Positions 15,737 through 24,343 of a stretch of 34,239 bases of DNA are shown one piece after another (the stretch's first letter is position 1; each line of letters opens with the position of its first letter). Origin of the DNA: CAYWNA01 sp964459305 (lineage in GTDB: Bacteria > Planctomycetota > Planctomycetia > Pirellulales > Pirellulaceae); NCBI GenBank assembly GCA_964459305.1, contig CAYWNA010000137.1, positions 1 to 34,239 of the forward strand, in the 5' to 3' direction. A program made the translations under genes and the position numbers. Under the pieces are notes generated by a model that ran no database searches, was not told where the DNA came from, and worked only from the letters and a program-made list of their open reading frames with translations.

Positions 15737-15809
15737 ATCGACCGCGGCACTTCGTGGAAATCGGGAACCAAAGTCAGTAAACTGTCGGGCAACCCAGTTT
15801 CGCACCGGG

Positions 15810-15828
15810 CGGAACGGACACCGTTCCG
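15810..15828. other. Short perfect stem-loop in the leader region of the DUF4091 gene
   Basis: CGGAACGG and CCGTTCCG flank a 3-nt loop (ACA). It lies about 200 bp upstream of the ATG at 16030 and could be an operator or another small dispersed repeat. Confidence 0.45.
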
Positions 15829-16029
15829 GTCGAGAGTATGGTTCGTTTCCCCTGAAGACAAAGGGGTACGTTTGTTAATCGCTTCGCTTCACGAATTGGC
15901 AGTCTGTTTCTATGCGTCTGTAGCGGATTCTTGCCTTCCAGTAAAGCGTCTGAGCTTGCGACGGACCCTGCTGAGTTGGCACTTTGGCCCCATTGAGACA
16001 CAGAGTTCTGAAACCAAAGGAGTTGAGAG

Positions 16030-17802
16030 ATGAAGAACATCACGCTACTCGTTTTGACTGGCTTGGCCTTCGTTGCCAGCCTGCAGGTTCGTGCTGAGGA
16101 AGGGAGCGGTATTCGACTGACCGTCGTCAACAGCTTGGAGCGAGTCAGGCAGGACCAGGAGCCCAAAGGCGCGGACGGCGCAGACGTCTGTGCAGCGCGG
16201 AACGAATGGGAATCGTTCCAAGTGGCCGTTACTGCCGTGGGAGACAATGTCACGGTGACAAAGGCAGAGCTGTTGGAATTAGTCGGCCCCGGCGGCGCCA
16301 GGATCACCGGCAAGAACTTGACGCTGTACCGTGAAGAGTTCGTTCGAGTGAGGAGGTCCACTCCCCGCGCCGACCTTGCGCCGGGTCTCTACGCCGATCC
16401 CCTCGTCCCATTCATCAATCCGCTAACCGGCGAACCGATTGGACCGCGGCGCCGGTCTCAGGAGCGGTGGGGCGGCCCAACGACCGTCAGCGGGTACGAT
16501 ATGCACGCCTTGCCCTTTGAGGTCTTCCGAGGACAGAACCAGCCGATTTGGATCGACGTTCACGTGCCTAAAGAGACGCCCGCGGGAGCCTATCAGGGCA
16601 CCTTCCGCGTTGGGACCCGACAAGGCGTATCCGCCGAAGTCCCGGTCAGGCTGACCGTGTGGGACTTCACACTGCCCGACGGCCCGACGCACCGGAACCA
16701 CTTCGGGCATTTTCGGAATGTGTCGCGATACTTCGACGTCGAGCGGGATTCGGAAGAATTCAAACAGATCGAATCCCGCTATTGTCGAGCCATGGCCGAG
16801 CATCGACTGAACCCGCCGATTCCGCATCACTTGTTGCCTGAGGTCGCCGGAGACGGTTCGCTGAAGGTCGTCCCCGAACGACACGAGGCACTGAAGAGAT
16901 TCATCACGGAACTGCACGTAACTGATTTCGAGATACCCAGGGCACCGTTTGCCAGGCTCCGCGTTTCGGCCTCGGAACCCGACTACAAACGCATATCGCC
17001 GGCCGACCGGGACAAGGCGCAGCGCTACTACCGCCAGTACTACGATTACCTGACCAAGAACGGATGGACGGAGCGGGCGTACGTGTATCTGTGGGACGAG
17101 CCGAATCTGCGGGAAAATTATGAACAGGTGCTTGTGCTGGCTGAGCTTGTCCACGAAGCGGTGCCCGAGTTGAAGTGCGCGATCGTCGAACAGACCTACC
17201 CGCACGATCGCGACTGGCCCGACATCGATCCGGCGGTGGATATTTGGTGTCCCCTCTGGGCGTTCATCGATAGAAAAACCGTTGCCGAGAAGATCGCTGG
17301 CGGCGATGAAGTCTGGTCGTACACAGCGTTGGTCCAACGGGCACCTGGGTATCATCCGGAATATGAGCGGGTCAAGGGCCTTGATCCTCCCTATTGGCAC
17401 ATCGACCGGCCGCTGATCGTCTACCGTGTGCCCACGTGGATCAACCGCCAGTACGGCATCACTGGGCTTTTGTACTGGAGCACGGTGACCACGGTGCTTG
17501 AACCCTGGTCCAATCCGGCGTTTGCGCATCCAGGGCATTACAACGGCGGCGGGTACCTATTCTATCCCGGAGTGCCCTGTGGGATCGACGGGCCGGTGAC
17601 ATGCATGCGTCTGAAGAACCTCCGCGACGGCATGGAGGACTACGAGTATTTCGCCATTCTGGAGAAAGCCTCCGGCAAGGCGGCAGTCAAAGGAATTGTC
17701 GACAAGATTGCACCCAATTGGTGGGACTATTGCCGCGACCCCGACAAGCTGATGGCCATCCGTAAAGAGCTGGCCGAGCAGATCATGCGGGCCGAACGAT
17801 GA
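16030..17802 (+). CDS. Secreted DUF4091 / GH123-like glycoside hydrolase
   Basis: 590 residues with a signal peptide (MKNITLLVLTGLAFVASLQV, cleaved near VRAEEG). An AAAGGAG ribosome site lies 7 nt before the ATG. The N-terminal beta domain (25-215) carries AARNEWESFQVAV, typical of this family. The (beta/alpha)8 domain contains YLWDEPN with adjacent D356-E357, matching the Asp-Glu pair of GH123 N-acetyl-beta-galactosaminidases that use substrate-assisted catalysis. The C-terminus has RLKNLRDGMEDYEYF, the signature of DUF4091. Likely a periplasmic or outer-surface enzyme acting on N-acetylhexosamine-containing glycans; many DUF4091 proteins are untested, so activity is inferred. It stands alone on the plus strand, converging on the sialidase/FG-GAP operon. 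Confidence 0.9.
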   Translation: MKNITLLVLTGLAFVASLQVRAEEGSGIRLTVVNSLERVRQDQEPKGADGADVCAARNEWESFQVAVTAVGDNVTVTKAELLELVGPGGARITGKNLTLYREEFVRVRRSTPRADLAPGLYADPLVPFINPLTGEPIGPRRRSQERWGGPTTVSGYDMHALPFEVFRGQNQPIWIDVHVPKETPAGAYQGTFRVGTRQGVSAEVPVRLTVWDFTLPDGPTHRNHFGHFRNVSRYFDVERDSEEFKQIESRYCRAMAEHRLNPPIPHHLLPEVAGDGSLKVVPERHEALKRFITELHVTDFEIPRAPFARLRVSASEPDYKRISPADRDKAQRYYRQYYDYLTKNGWTERAYVYLWDEPNLRENYEQVLVLAELVHEAVPELKCAIVEQTYPHDRDWPDIDPAVDIWCPLWAFIDRKTVAEKIAGGDEVWSYTALVQRAPGYHPEYERVKGLDPPYWHIDRPLIVYRVPTWINRQYGITGLLYWSTVTTVLEPWSNPAFAHPGHYNGGGYLFYPGVPCGIDGPVTCMRLKNLRDGMEDYEYFAILEKASGKAAVKGIVDKIAPNWWDYCRDPDKLMAIRKELAEQIMRAER

Positions 17803-17831
17803 GTGTGGAGTTTTTCAGGAAGTAAAGGCCC

Positions 17832-17865
17832 TGACGGGCAGCAGCGACCGTACTTTCGCCCGTCA
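17832..17865. other. Stem-loop between convergent genes
   Basis: TGACGGGC (17832-17839) and GCCCGTCA (17858-17865) can pair around an 18-nt loop in the 167-bp gap between the convergent stops at 17802 and 17970. There is no T-tract, so a terminator role is uncertain. Confidence 0.35.
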
Positions 17866-17969
17866 TTCTCCTGCCGTCCGCTTCCTGGACGTCAGGTTGG
17901 ACAAGAATATGGCCGGCAAGAATATGAACCAATATCGACAATTCCTCGTTCCTCTTGAGCCTGAAGGGG

Positions 17970-20900
17970 CTAACGGTGTTTCGACCGAGCAAGCGCTGCC
18001 GCCTGTCGCGTGTACAAGCCCGTGAACCGGACGGTCGGCGGCTGGACCTCCAAGTAGGAGCGGGTGAAGACATAGCTGCCGCTGTCGGCGGACGCCACTA
18101 TGTCGAGTTGTCCGTTACCGGTGAGGTCAACGACTGCCAGCTTCACTTCGTGCCACGGCTGAATGGCGTCGATGATCTTCTGGAAGCGTGTGCGCGGACC
18201 GAATGCCGGTTCGGTTTGGGTGCCTTGGTTGCGATAGAAGTCGATGCCTTGGTTCGGGATGCTGTCGGGTGACGCCGTGGTGTGCTCGGTCGAAAGGAAG
18301 ATATCGCTCAGCCCGTCGGCGTCCCAATCGGCGCACGTGATCATCGTCCGGTAGAAGCACGAGATCGGTTTGCCGTCTCTGTGGCAAAGTGGAATGGGAT
18401 CGGCCAGGCGAGGCTGCTGCCGCGTGCCGATATTGCGGAACAGGTAGAGTTGGCCCCACCCGTGACGCGCCCCGTTACCGAACATCATCACCATGTCCAG
18501 CAAATCGTCACCGGTGAAATCGGCGAAGTCCGGCGTGCATCGGTAGCCGACGCGGAGACGGTTGCCCGACTCGCCGTCGGCGCCATCGCAGTGGCCGTCG
18601 AACGACAGAGTGAGTAGCGACTTGCTGTCCGAACCGCGAATCGCGACTTCGTCGATCGCGCCCTGGGCCGGGAAGATCCACGGTTTTGGGTGATACTTGA
18701 TGCGGCCGCGATACTCCCGCTGCGGTTGGACAAACCTGACCGACCGGCTGCCGATGAAAAACCGGCGACCCACCTCGCCGGGCTCCGCCGGTGTCGCCTC
18801 GTGCACCAACTCCGCATCGTCGACAACGATCCGTGCTCCGTCCTTGCCCCATTGCACCTCGACCCGATGCCACTGGCCCTTTTTCCAATCGAGCTTGGGC
18901 GTCTCCAGTTGTCGGTCCCACAGATCGAGCCGAAGCGTTCCTTCCTTCGTCTCCAACAGTGCGAAGCCGGGCGCGATATCGAGTCCCTCCTGTTCCCTTC
19001 GATAGACCCTGTGGAGGCTGCGGGTGTCGAGGCTCTTGGCCGGGTTAGGTTCGGCGTGAATTAGGTAATGCGGCGTCCCGCGGCCGGAATCCCAGTTGGG
19101 TTGGAACCACAGCGAGATCGTGCCGCCGGAGGGATCGAAGTTGCCCGCAACCGGATACGACAAGTAGTCGACGTACGTGTTCTCATCCACTTGAATCGCC
19201 TGGCCCGCCTTGCCGTCGACGAAGCGAACGTAGTCGCACGTGCCGCCCGGACGGAACTCCCGCTCCGGGCCGAACGTGCCGTCACCGAGGTTCTCGTAGT
19301 GGTGGATGTAGCCGAAACGCCACCCGTGCTCACTGGTCGCGAACAGATCGAGGTCGCCATCGACGTCCCAGTCGACGAGGCGCGTGTTGGAGTACAGCGC
19401 GCGGTACTCGGTCGGGTCGGGGCAGCCGTACCAATCGTCTTTGTTTGGATCGATGTCGACAACCTTCTGTTCGCGGAAATGGCCATTCTCGAACAACTCA
19501 ACTTCCAGATCGAGGTTGTGCGATCGCGTCATGACGCGGTCGAGGTCGCCGTCAGCGTCCCAGTCTACGAAGCTGAAACCCTGAAGCCGATGCCGCCCGA
19601 CCTCGACCTGCCGGATGTGCCGTGGCGACCATTGTTCGGTGAGCCGAACGGTTTGTCGATCCCCGTCGTTGCGATAGATCCGGACGCCGGTCGTGACGAT
19701 CAGGTCCAGATCGCCGTCGCTGTCCACGTCGCCCCAGCGAATGGCATTGTGGTAGCTGCCGATATCCAAGGGCTCCTCGCCGAGCATCAGTTGCTGCGGA
19801 TCGGCGAAGCGAGGCTCGGATCGCCCGCCGACGTTCTTGCACGTGTAGACATGGCCCCAATTCACGTAGTACGAGAGATCCAGGTCACCATCAGCATCCA
19901 GGTCCGCGAGGGCCGGAAAGACGTAACCGCTATCGGTGACGAGCGGTTTGTCGGCCACTTCCACGGTTTTGGGCTGTGCGAACGTTGGTGTGCCATCAGC
20001 CGTCAACTCCGTGCCGGGTTGCCACAGCAGCATCTGCTTGCCGTTCTGCGTGCGGGTCGAGACGGCATCCACCCGACCGTCTCCGTTCAGGTCTCCGAAG
20101 GCATACCGGCCCGCGCCCAGCCCCGGCACGGTGCGCCCACGACTGAGGCGGGGAAACTCACGCGGTCCGAGGCTGCGGTAGAACTTGGGCATCGAACCGT
20201 ACACGCGGTTGACGAACAGATCTTCGAGCTTGTCGCCATCGACGTCGATGGGCGTCACATACGAAAAGCCGAGGCCGGGATGCTCCGGGTAGGCCAGGAT
20301 GGGATTGCCGTCTTCGTCGCGCAGGCGGTAGTGTTCGCGCTCGGAGAACGACATGTGCTCTTGTGTGCCGACGTTGCGCCAGAAGTGCACGTGGTCCGGC
20401 CAAGTGCCACACAACAGATCCTGCTTCCCATCGCCGTCCCAATCCACGATGGCGGCGGAAGTGACCGGGCCGGGAAGCAGTGTGTGCTCTGTCCTGTCGT
20501 AGTAGTGCCGGTCGCCGTTGCCGAGTGTGACGTTCCCCAGTTCCGGCGGTGCTTCGGGCCTTGAGCCGAATGTGACAAGGAACTGGTGGAGGGACGAATC
20601 ACGAACGACCCAGGAAAGGCGACCGCGTTTAGGCGTTTCGCGCTCGAAACGCGAAGGACAACGATACGCGGGCTCGCCTTCGCGACCTTTCTCCCATGGC
20701 ACCAGCTTTCCCTCTTGTGCATCAACCGCAGCAACCCACACCTCGTACGGGTCCAACTCCACGCCCCACGTCTGTTCGAGCAATTCGAGATCCAACGGAA
20801 CCGAGATCGGGTAGAAGGAGTGCGCGTCGGTCAGACCGGTGACCTCGACAAGCAATCCGTGTTGTCCCGGGCCGATCCAGTCAGCCAGCGGCGGCTCGGG

Positions 20901-22448
20901 TACGGCGAGCGCCGAGACCCATGGCGTCAATTCGCCTCGGAGGCTTGCCCACCGCTGTTCGATCCGTTTCATGGCTTCCGAGTCAAGCCAATCGGCATCG
21001 GCGACGCTTTGCTTCAGCTCGGTCAGTGCATCGCCGTATCGCTGTGCCAGGGCTTCGGAAAGGCGATTCGGTCGGTCGGCAGAATCGAGGTGTTTCTGAA
21101 ACTCTTCAGCACCGGATACGACCTCGCGCCGCAAGTGTTCGCGGCGCTGACGCTGCTCTTGCAATTGCGTCGCGGTGAACCATTCCACCTCGCGAATGAC
21201 GACCGACCGTTCGCCTTCAGGAAGCACGCGACCGTCAATTCGCTTGCCTTCATCCATGAACTCCGTGGTCAAAAGGCGGAACTTGCGCATTCGACGAGCC
21301 GGAAATTGGTGGGCAAGAAGGTTCTTGTCGGAACGAGCCTGATATGCGGGCGGATGGATGTCTCCGGTGAGGTCGTGCCATCGACTATCGATCCATCCTT
21401 GCAGCCGATACGTCTTGGGCGAGCGTTCGGTGCTGGGGTAGCCGGCATGTCTCCGGTCGCCGGGGTGCACGACGACGCGAGCGATTTCCTCCGGCCGTGG
21501 CAGCTCGATTTCCAGCCAGTTCGGGCATCCCGTGCCCTCCCATTGCGCGCCGTCCGCGCGATCGCCGTCGATGGCTCGCCACGCGTGATGATCGCCCAGT
21601 ACGCTTGCCGCTCCGGCGACCGGCGTCTGGGTGCTCATTTCGGAGTACAGGCGAAAGTCGTCAACCAGACCTGTCGCAAACTGGCCTTGGCTAACGCTCG
21701 CGCCGATGGCGAACGCCCGTGATGACACGCCCACCCGAAACGGTGCAACGCGCCGCTCGGCGATTTCCTTGCCATCGAAGAACAGCTTGATGAGCCCCCG
21801 GCCGCCGTGCCAACTGCCGCCGATTCGATGCCACTCGCCCTTACGCCACGAGTAGCCGCCGCCCGCGCCGGCCATCGCCGACATCCATTGGCCTTTCGCG
21901 TCGATGACGCACAGGAACAGGCCGTTGGCTCCGCCGGTGCCGCTCTTGATGAGGTAAACGGCGCTTTTGCCCGGCCCTCGGACGTCGAAGAACATGTGGT
22001 ACGTGTCGTCTTTACAGTCGAAGTCCGGCCGGATTGCCATTTCCACCGAACCCTGTTCCCAGGAGAAATCTGCCGGCGCCTCGACGATGACGCCGCGGTC
22101 TTGAACGGCCAACGCCTTGCCGTTTTGCCTGGCTCTCAGCCGGTCGCCCGGGACTCCTGTTGACGGAGCGTCGAAACTCAGCGCGACCACGGGGCGACTT
22201 GCCGGATCAAGGGACTCTGGCGGAGCCGCGACCGCCATGCGGCCCATCAGAACCACGACACACACAGTCGTGACAAGACCGGAGAAAATTAAACTGAGTA
22301 GTTGGAAGTCTTGGCTTGAGGGTGGCTGGGGTCGGACGAAGTCCGCCCCCAGACGCTGCAAATCTGGGGGCTCGCTTCGCTCGACCCCAGCCACCCCATT
22401 CTCACGAGGTTCAGACTTCCAACTACTGAAACTGGATTTGCGACTCAT
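17970..22448 (-). CDS. Giant exported LamG / discoidin / FG-GAP repeat protein
   Basis: 1492 residues. The start at ATG 22448 is backed by a strong GGAGGGAG ribosome site. After an abnormal N-terminus (see the element at 22297) a hydrophobic export segment (LIFSGLVTTVCVVVLMG) ends near AVAAPPES. Then come: a LamG/concanavalin-like domain (about 90-270); a discoidin (F5/8C)-like domain (about 275-410, with PKTYRLQGW); a linker with a charged helical segment; about seven FG-GAP/VCBS units (about 660-1080), each with a D-x-D-x-D-G-type calcium loop (VDWDGDGKQDLL, IDVDGDKLEDLF, GDLNGDGRVDAV, ADLDADGDLDLS, GDVDSDGDLDLI and others); a second LamG domain (about 1090-1310); and three more FG-GAP units at the C-terminus. 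Likely an extracellular, calcium-stabilised glycan-binding protein. It starts 28 bp after the upstream sialidase gene, so they are co-transcribed. Confidence 0.9.
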   Translation of the reverse strand: MSRKSSFSSWKSEPRENGVAGVERSEPPDLQRLGADFVRPQPPSSQDFQLLSLIFSGLVTTVCVVVLMGRMAVAAPPESLDPASRPVVALSFDAPSTGVPGDRLRARQNGKALAVQDRGVIVEAPADFSWEQGSVEMAIRPDFDCKDDTYHMFFDVRGPGKSAVYLIKSGTGGANGLFLCVIDAKGQWMSAMAGAGGGYSWRKGEWHRIGGSWHGGRGLIKLFFDGKEIAERRVAPFRVGVSSRAFAIGASVSQGQFATGLVDDFRLYSEMSTQTPVAGAASVLGDHHAWRAIDGDRADGAQWEGTGCPNWLEIELPRPEEIARVVVHPGDRRHAGYPSTERSPKTYRLQGWIDSRWHDLTGDIHPPAYQARSDKNLLAHQFPARRMRKFRLLTTEFMDEGKRIDGRVLPEGERSVVIREVEWFTATQLQEQRQRREHLRREVVSGAEEFQKHLDSADRPNRLSEALAQRYGDALTELKQSVADADWLDSEAMKRIEQRWASLRGELTPWVSALAVPEPPLADWIGPGQHGLLVEVTGLTDAHSFYPISVPLDLELLEQTWGVELDPYEVWVAAVDAQEGKLVPWEKGREGEPAYRCPSRFERETPKRGRLSWVVRDSSLHQFLVTFGSRPEAPPELGNVTLGNGDRHYYDRTEHTLLPGPVTSAAIVDWDGDGKQDLLCGTWPDHVHFWRNVGTQEHMSFSEREHYRLRDEDGNPILAYPEHPGLGFSYVTPIDVDGDKLEDLFVNRVYGSMPKFYRSLGPREFPRLSRGRTVPGLGAGRYAFGDLNGDGRVDAVSTRTQNGKQMLLWQPGTELTADGTPTFAQPKTVEVADKPLVTDSGYVFPALADLDADGDLDLSYYVNWGHVYTCKNVGGRSEPRFADPQQLMLGEEPLDIGSYHNAIRWGDVDSDGDLDLIVTTGVRIYRNDGDRQTVRLTEQWSPRHIRQVEVGRHRLQGFSFVDWDADGDLDRVMTRSHNLDLEVELFENGHFREQKVVDIDPNKDDWYGCPDPTEYRALYSNTRLVDWDVDGDLDLFATSEHGWRFGYIHHYENLGDGTFGPEREFRPGGTCDYVRFVDGKAGQAIQVDENTYVDYLSYPVAGNFDPSGGTISLWFQPNWDSGRGTPHYLIHAEPNPAKSLDTRSLHRVYRREQEGLDIAPGFALLETKEGTLRLDLWDRQLETPKLDWKKGQWHRVEVQWGKDGARIVVDDAELVHEATPAEPGEVGRRFFIGSRSVRFVQPQREYRGRIKYHPKPWIFPAQGAIDEVAIRGSDSKSLLTLSFDGHCDGADGESGNRLRVGYRCTPDFADFTGDDLLDMVMMFGNGARHGWGQLYLFRNIGTRQQPRLADPIPLCHRDGKPISCFYRTMITCADWDADGLSDIFLSTEHTTASPDSIPNQGIDFYRNQGTQTEPAFGPRTRFQKIIDAIQPWHEVKLAVVDLTGNGQLDIVASADSGSYVFTRSYLEVQPPTVRFTGLYTRQAAALARSKHR
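22297..22428. mobile_element. 132-bp MITE-like palindromic element inserted in the signal-peptide region
   Basis: Three nested stems are visible: 15-bp outer arms AGTAGTTGGAAGTCT (22297-22311) and its inverse (22413-22427), 15-bp arms GGGTGGCTGGGGTCG (22320-22334) and its inverse (22382-22396), and CCCCCAGA/TCTGGGGG (22346-22353, 22363-22370). AAACTG flanks both sides (22291-22296 and 22429-22434) like a target-site duplication. Element plus one duplication is 138 nt, or 46 codons, and is read through in frame as part of the 1492-residue gene (residues 7-52, including GVAGVERSEPPDLQRLGADF). It encodes no transposase. Confidence 0.85.
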
Positions 22449-22476
22449 CTCTCCCTCCGCGCAGCTAGCGCCAGAC

Positions 22477-24288
22477 TCAATCCTTCCTGGTCACTGTGAT
22501 GTAGACAGCCTGGATTGCCGTCGTTCGTTTGCCTCCGTACTCTGGGTAGACATCGTTGCGGTCGTAGACGAAGAGCAGCTTCCCCGGCTCGACCTCGACG
22601 ATACCCGTGTAACCGAAACTGCCGCCGACGTACTCGTACACCTTGAGCCGATCGCTCCATCTTTCGCCGGTCCCATCAACGCTGAACATGACGCGGTTGC
22701 CGGGGCGGCCGTAGCTGCAGGCCAAGACCCCGCCCGTCATCAGGCATAGGTCTGGGTCGACGCCCAGAGAACCCGTTTCCCTGAGAGGCTCCCACGTCTG
22801 GCCTTGGTCTCGCGACCGCGACTGAAGTAGCGGATGCCCACCACCCTTGGTGCGCATGACGCACAGCAGGCTGCCATCGCTGCACTTGCACATGACAGGC
22901 TCATGGAAGCCGTGTGCCGGGTCGTAGGCGATCGTCGCCAGATACTGCCAAGTCATTCCTTTGTCGGTCGATCGGTGGCAGACGGCTCGGATGTGGTTAT
23001 AGAATTGGGGCGGATGTCCTCGGAACAGCGCCGTGCCGCAAGCCAGCAACGAGCCATCGTCCAGCTCCAGGACCGTGCGCCAGAAATTCCCGCCCACATC
23101 CGCACTCCATTGGGCCGAGGTCTTTCGATAGCGTCCGATGTCACCAGGGAAAGCGTGCTTCGCGGCCAACGGCATGCTGACCGTGGCCAACAACGGACCC
23201 TCGAACCTTGCGCCGCCGTCGCGGGACCGAAACAACTCCTTGCAGAATAGGCCCTCTTCTTTCATGAAGCCGTAGGTGTCGTACACCAAAACCGTACCAT
23301 CCGACAGCGTGCCGATAGCCTCGTCGCGGTTGACCCGCTCCGGTTCCGTACTCCAAGTGTGGCCATTGTCCCGCGACCGCATGGCGACACGCTGAGCGCC
23401 GTGGATGTCGCCATCCTTATGAAACACCAGCAGTATGTCGCCGTTTTGCAGCTTGAAGAGGTGCGGCTGCTCATGGGCTCCCATTTCAGGCCGCATGATG
23501 CGGCTGCCGATGATGAACGGTTCGGTCACGGTGATGTCGAGCCTGCCTGACACGTCCGTCTGCCGGTATTCCTGAGGAAGTTCGTGGAACGTTCCGTGGC
23601 GTTTCGGCCTGGGCACGATTCGCCAGGGTGGATCCAGTCGTGCGGTCGTGCCCTGAACGCGAATGTCCTTGACCCGCACCAGACCCTGGCTCGTGTTGAA
23701 TCCGACGCGCCCCGTCCTGCGCGTCACGTCGTTCTTCGAGAGCACGAGTTTGCCGTCGAGATAGAACCGGGCCGCCGAATCCGCGCAGTCGAGCCTTACG
23801 TCCAGCCATTTCCCCTCGGGCCGCTTCACGCCCACGCGAGCCAATTCGTTCCAGGATGCATCCCTGTTTGACCAGCACAGGATCGCGCTGCCACGGTTTA
23901 CGTGCACGAACTGATACGACACGCTGTCGCGCGAGTGGAACAGGACGCCGAAGGCGCGCACGCCGGGCCCCTGCGGCTCGACCAGCACTTTGCACGTAAG
24001 TGTCATGTCGCCCACGATCGGCTGGTTCAAAAACGCGGCCACGCCGGTCTGCTGGAGGCCGTCAAGCACAAGTTCGCTGTTGCGGATCGAAGCCTCCTCT
24101 TTCAGGAAGACCCAGTCGTCCGAGGTGCCCGGTCTGCTCAAATCCACGGCTCTTTCGTCCGCCTGCAATCCTCTCGGGCACAGACCCCACACGGCCGCCG
24201 TGCCGACGAGGCCCATCCACACTAGCGACGTGGCCCTGAAAGCTCCAGCGGGCGATGGCGTCTTGGCGAAAGCAGGAATGCATTTCAT
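22477..24288 (-). CDS. Secreted BNR-repeat sialidase-like protein (third in operon)
   Basis: 603 residues from ATG 24288, with a GAGGAG ribosome site 7 nt upstream. The N-terminal export segment (about 18-44, cleaved near GLQADE) is followed by a concanavalin-like beta-sandwich (about 50-215: GDMTLTCKVLVEPQG, then GVLFHSRDSVSYQFVHVNRG) resembling the 3-keto-disaccharide hydrolase/LamG fold. From about 255 a six-bladed sialidase propeller carries Asp boxes SRDNGHTW, SRDGGARF, STDKGMTW and SRDQGQTW. The family cleaves terminal sialic acids or acts on other exo-linked sugars; the Arg triad could not be assigned by eye, so substrate specificity is open. It lies 55 bp after the previous sialidase-like gene and 28 bp before the FG-GAP gene. 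Confidence 0.88.
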   Translation of the reverse strand: MKCIPAFAKTPSPAGAFRATSLVWMGLVGTAAVWGLCPRGLQADERAVDLSRPGTSDDWVFLKEEASIRNSELVLDGLQQTGVAAFLNQPIVGDMTLTCKVLVEPQGPGVRAFGVLFHSRDSVSYQFVHVNRGSAILCWSNRDASWNELARVGVKRPEGKWLDVRLDCADSAARFYLDGKLVLSKNDVTRRTGRVGFNTSQGLVRVKDIRVQGTTARLDPPWRIVPRPKRHGTFHELPQEYRQTDVSGRLDITVTEPFIIGSRIMRPEMGAHEQPHLFKLQNGDILLVFHKDGDIHGAQRVAMRSRDNGHTWSTEPERVNRDEAIGTLSDGTVLVYDTYGFMKEEGLFCKELFRSRDGGARFEGPLLATVSMPLAAKHAFPGDIGRYRKTSAQWSADVGGNFWRTVLELDDGSLLACGTALFRGHPPQFYNHIRAVCHRSTDKGMTWQYLATIAYDPAHGFHEPVMCKCSDGSLLCVMRTKGGGHPLLQSRSRDQGQTWEPLRETGSLGVDPDLCLMTGGVLACSYGRPGNRVMFSVDGTGERWSDRLKVYEYVGGSFGYTGIVEVEPGKLLFVYDRNDVYPEYGGKRTTAIQAVYITVTRKD

Positions 24289-24343
24289 GGTCGTCTCCTC
24301 GTTCCATTGGGACTATTCTTCGCTCGTCGGAGGAATGCGGGAC

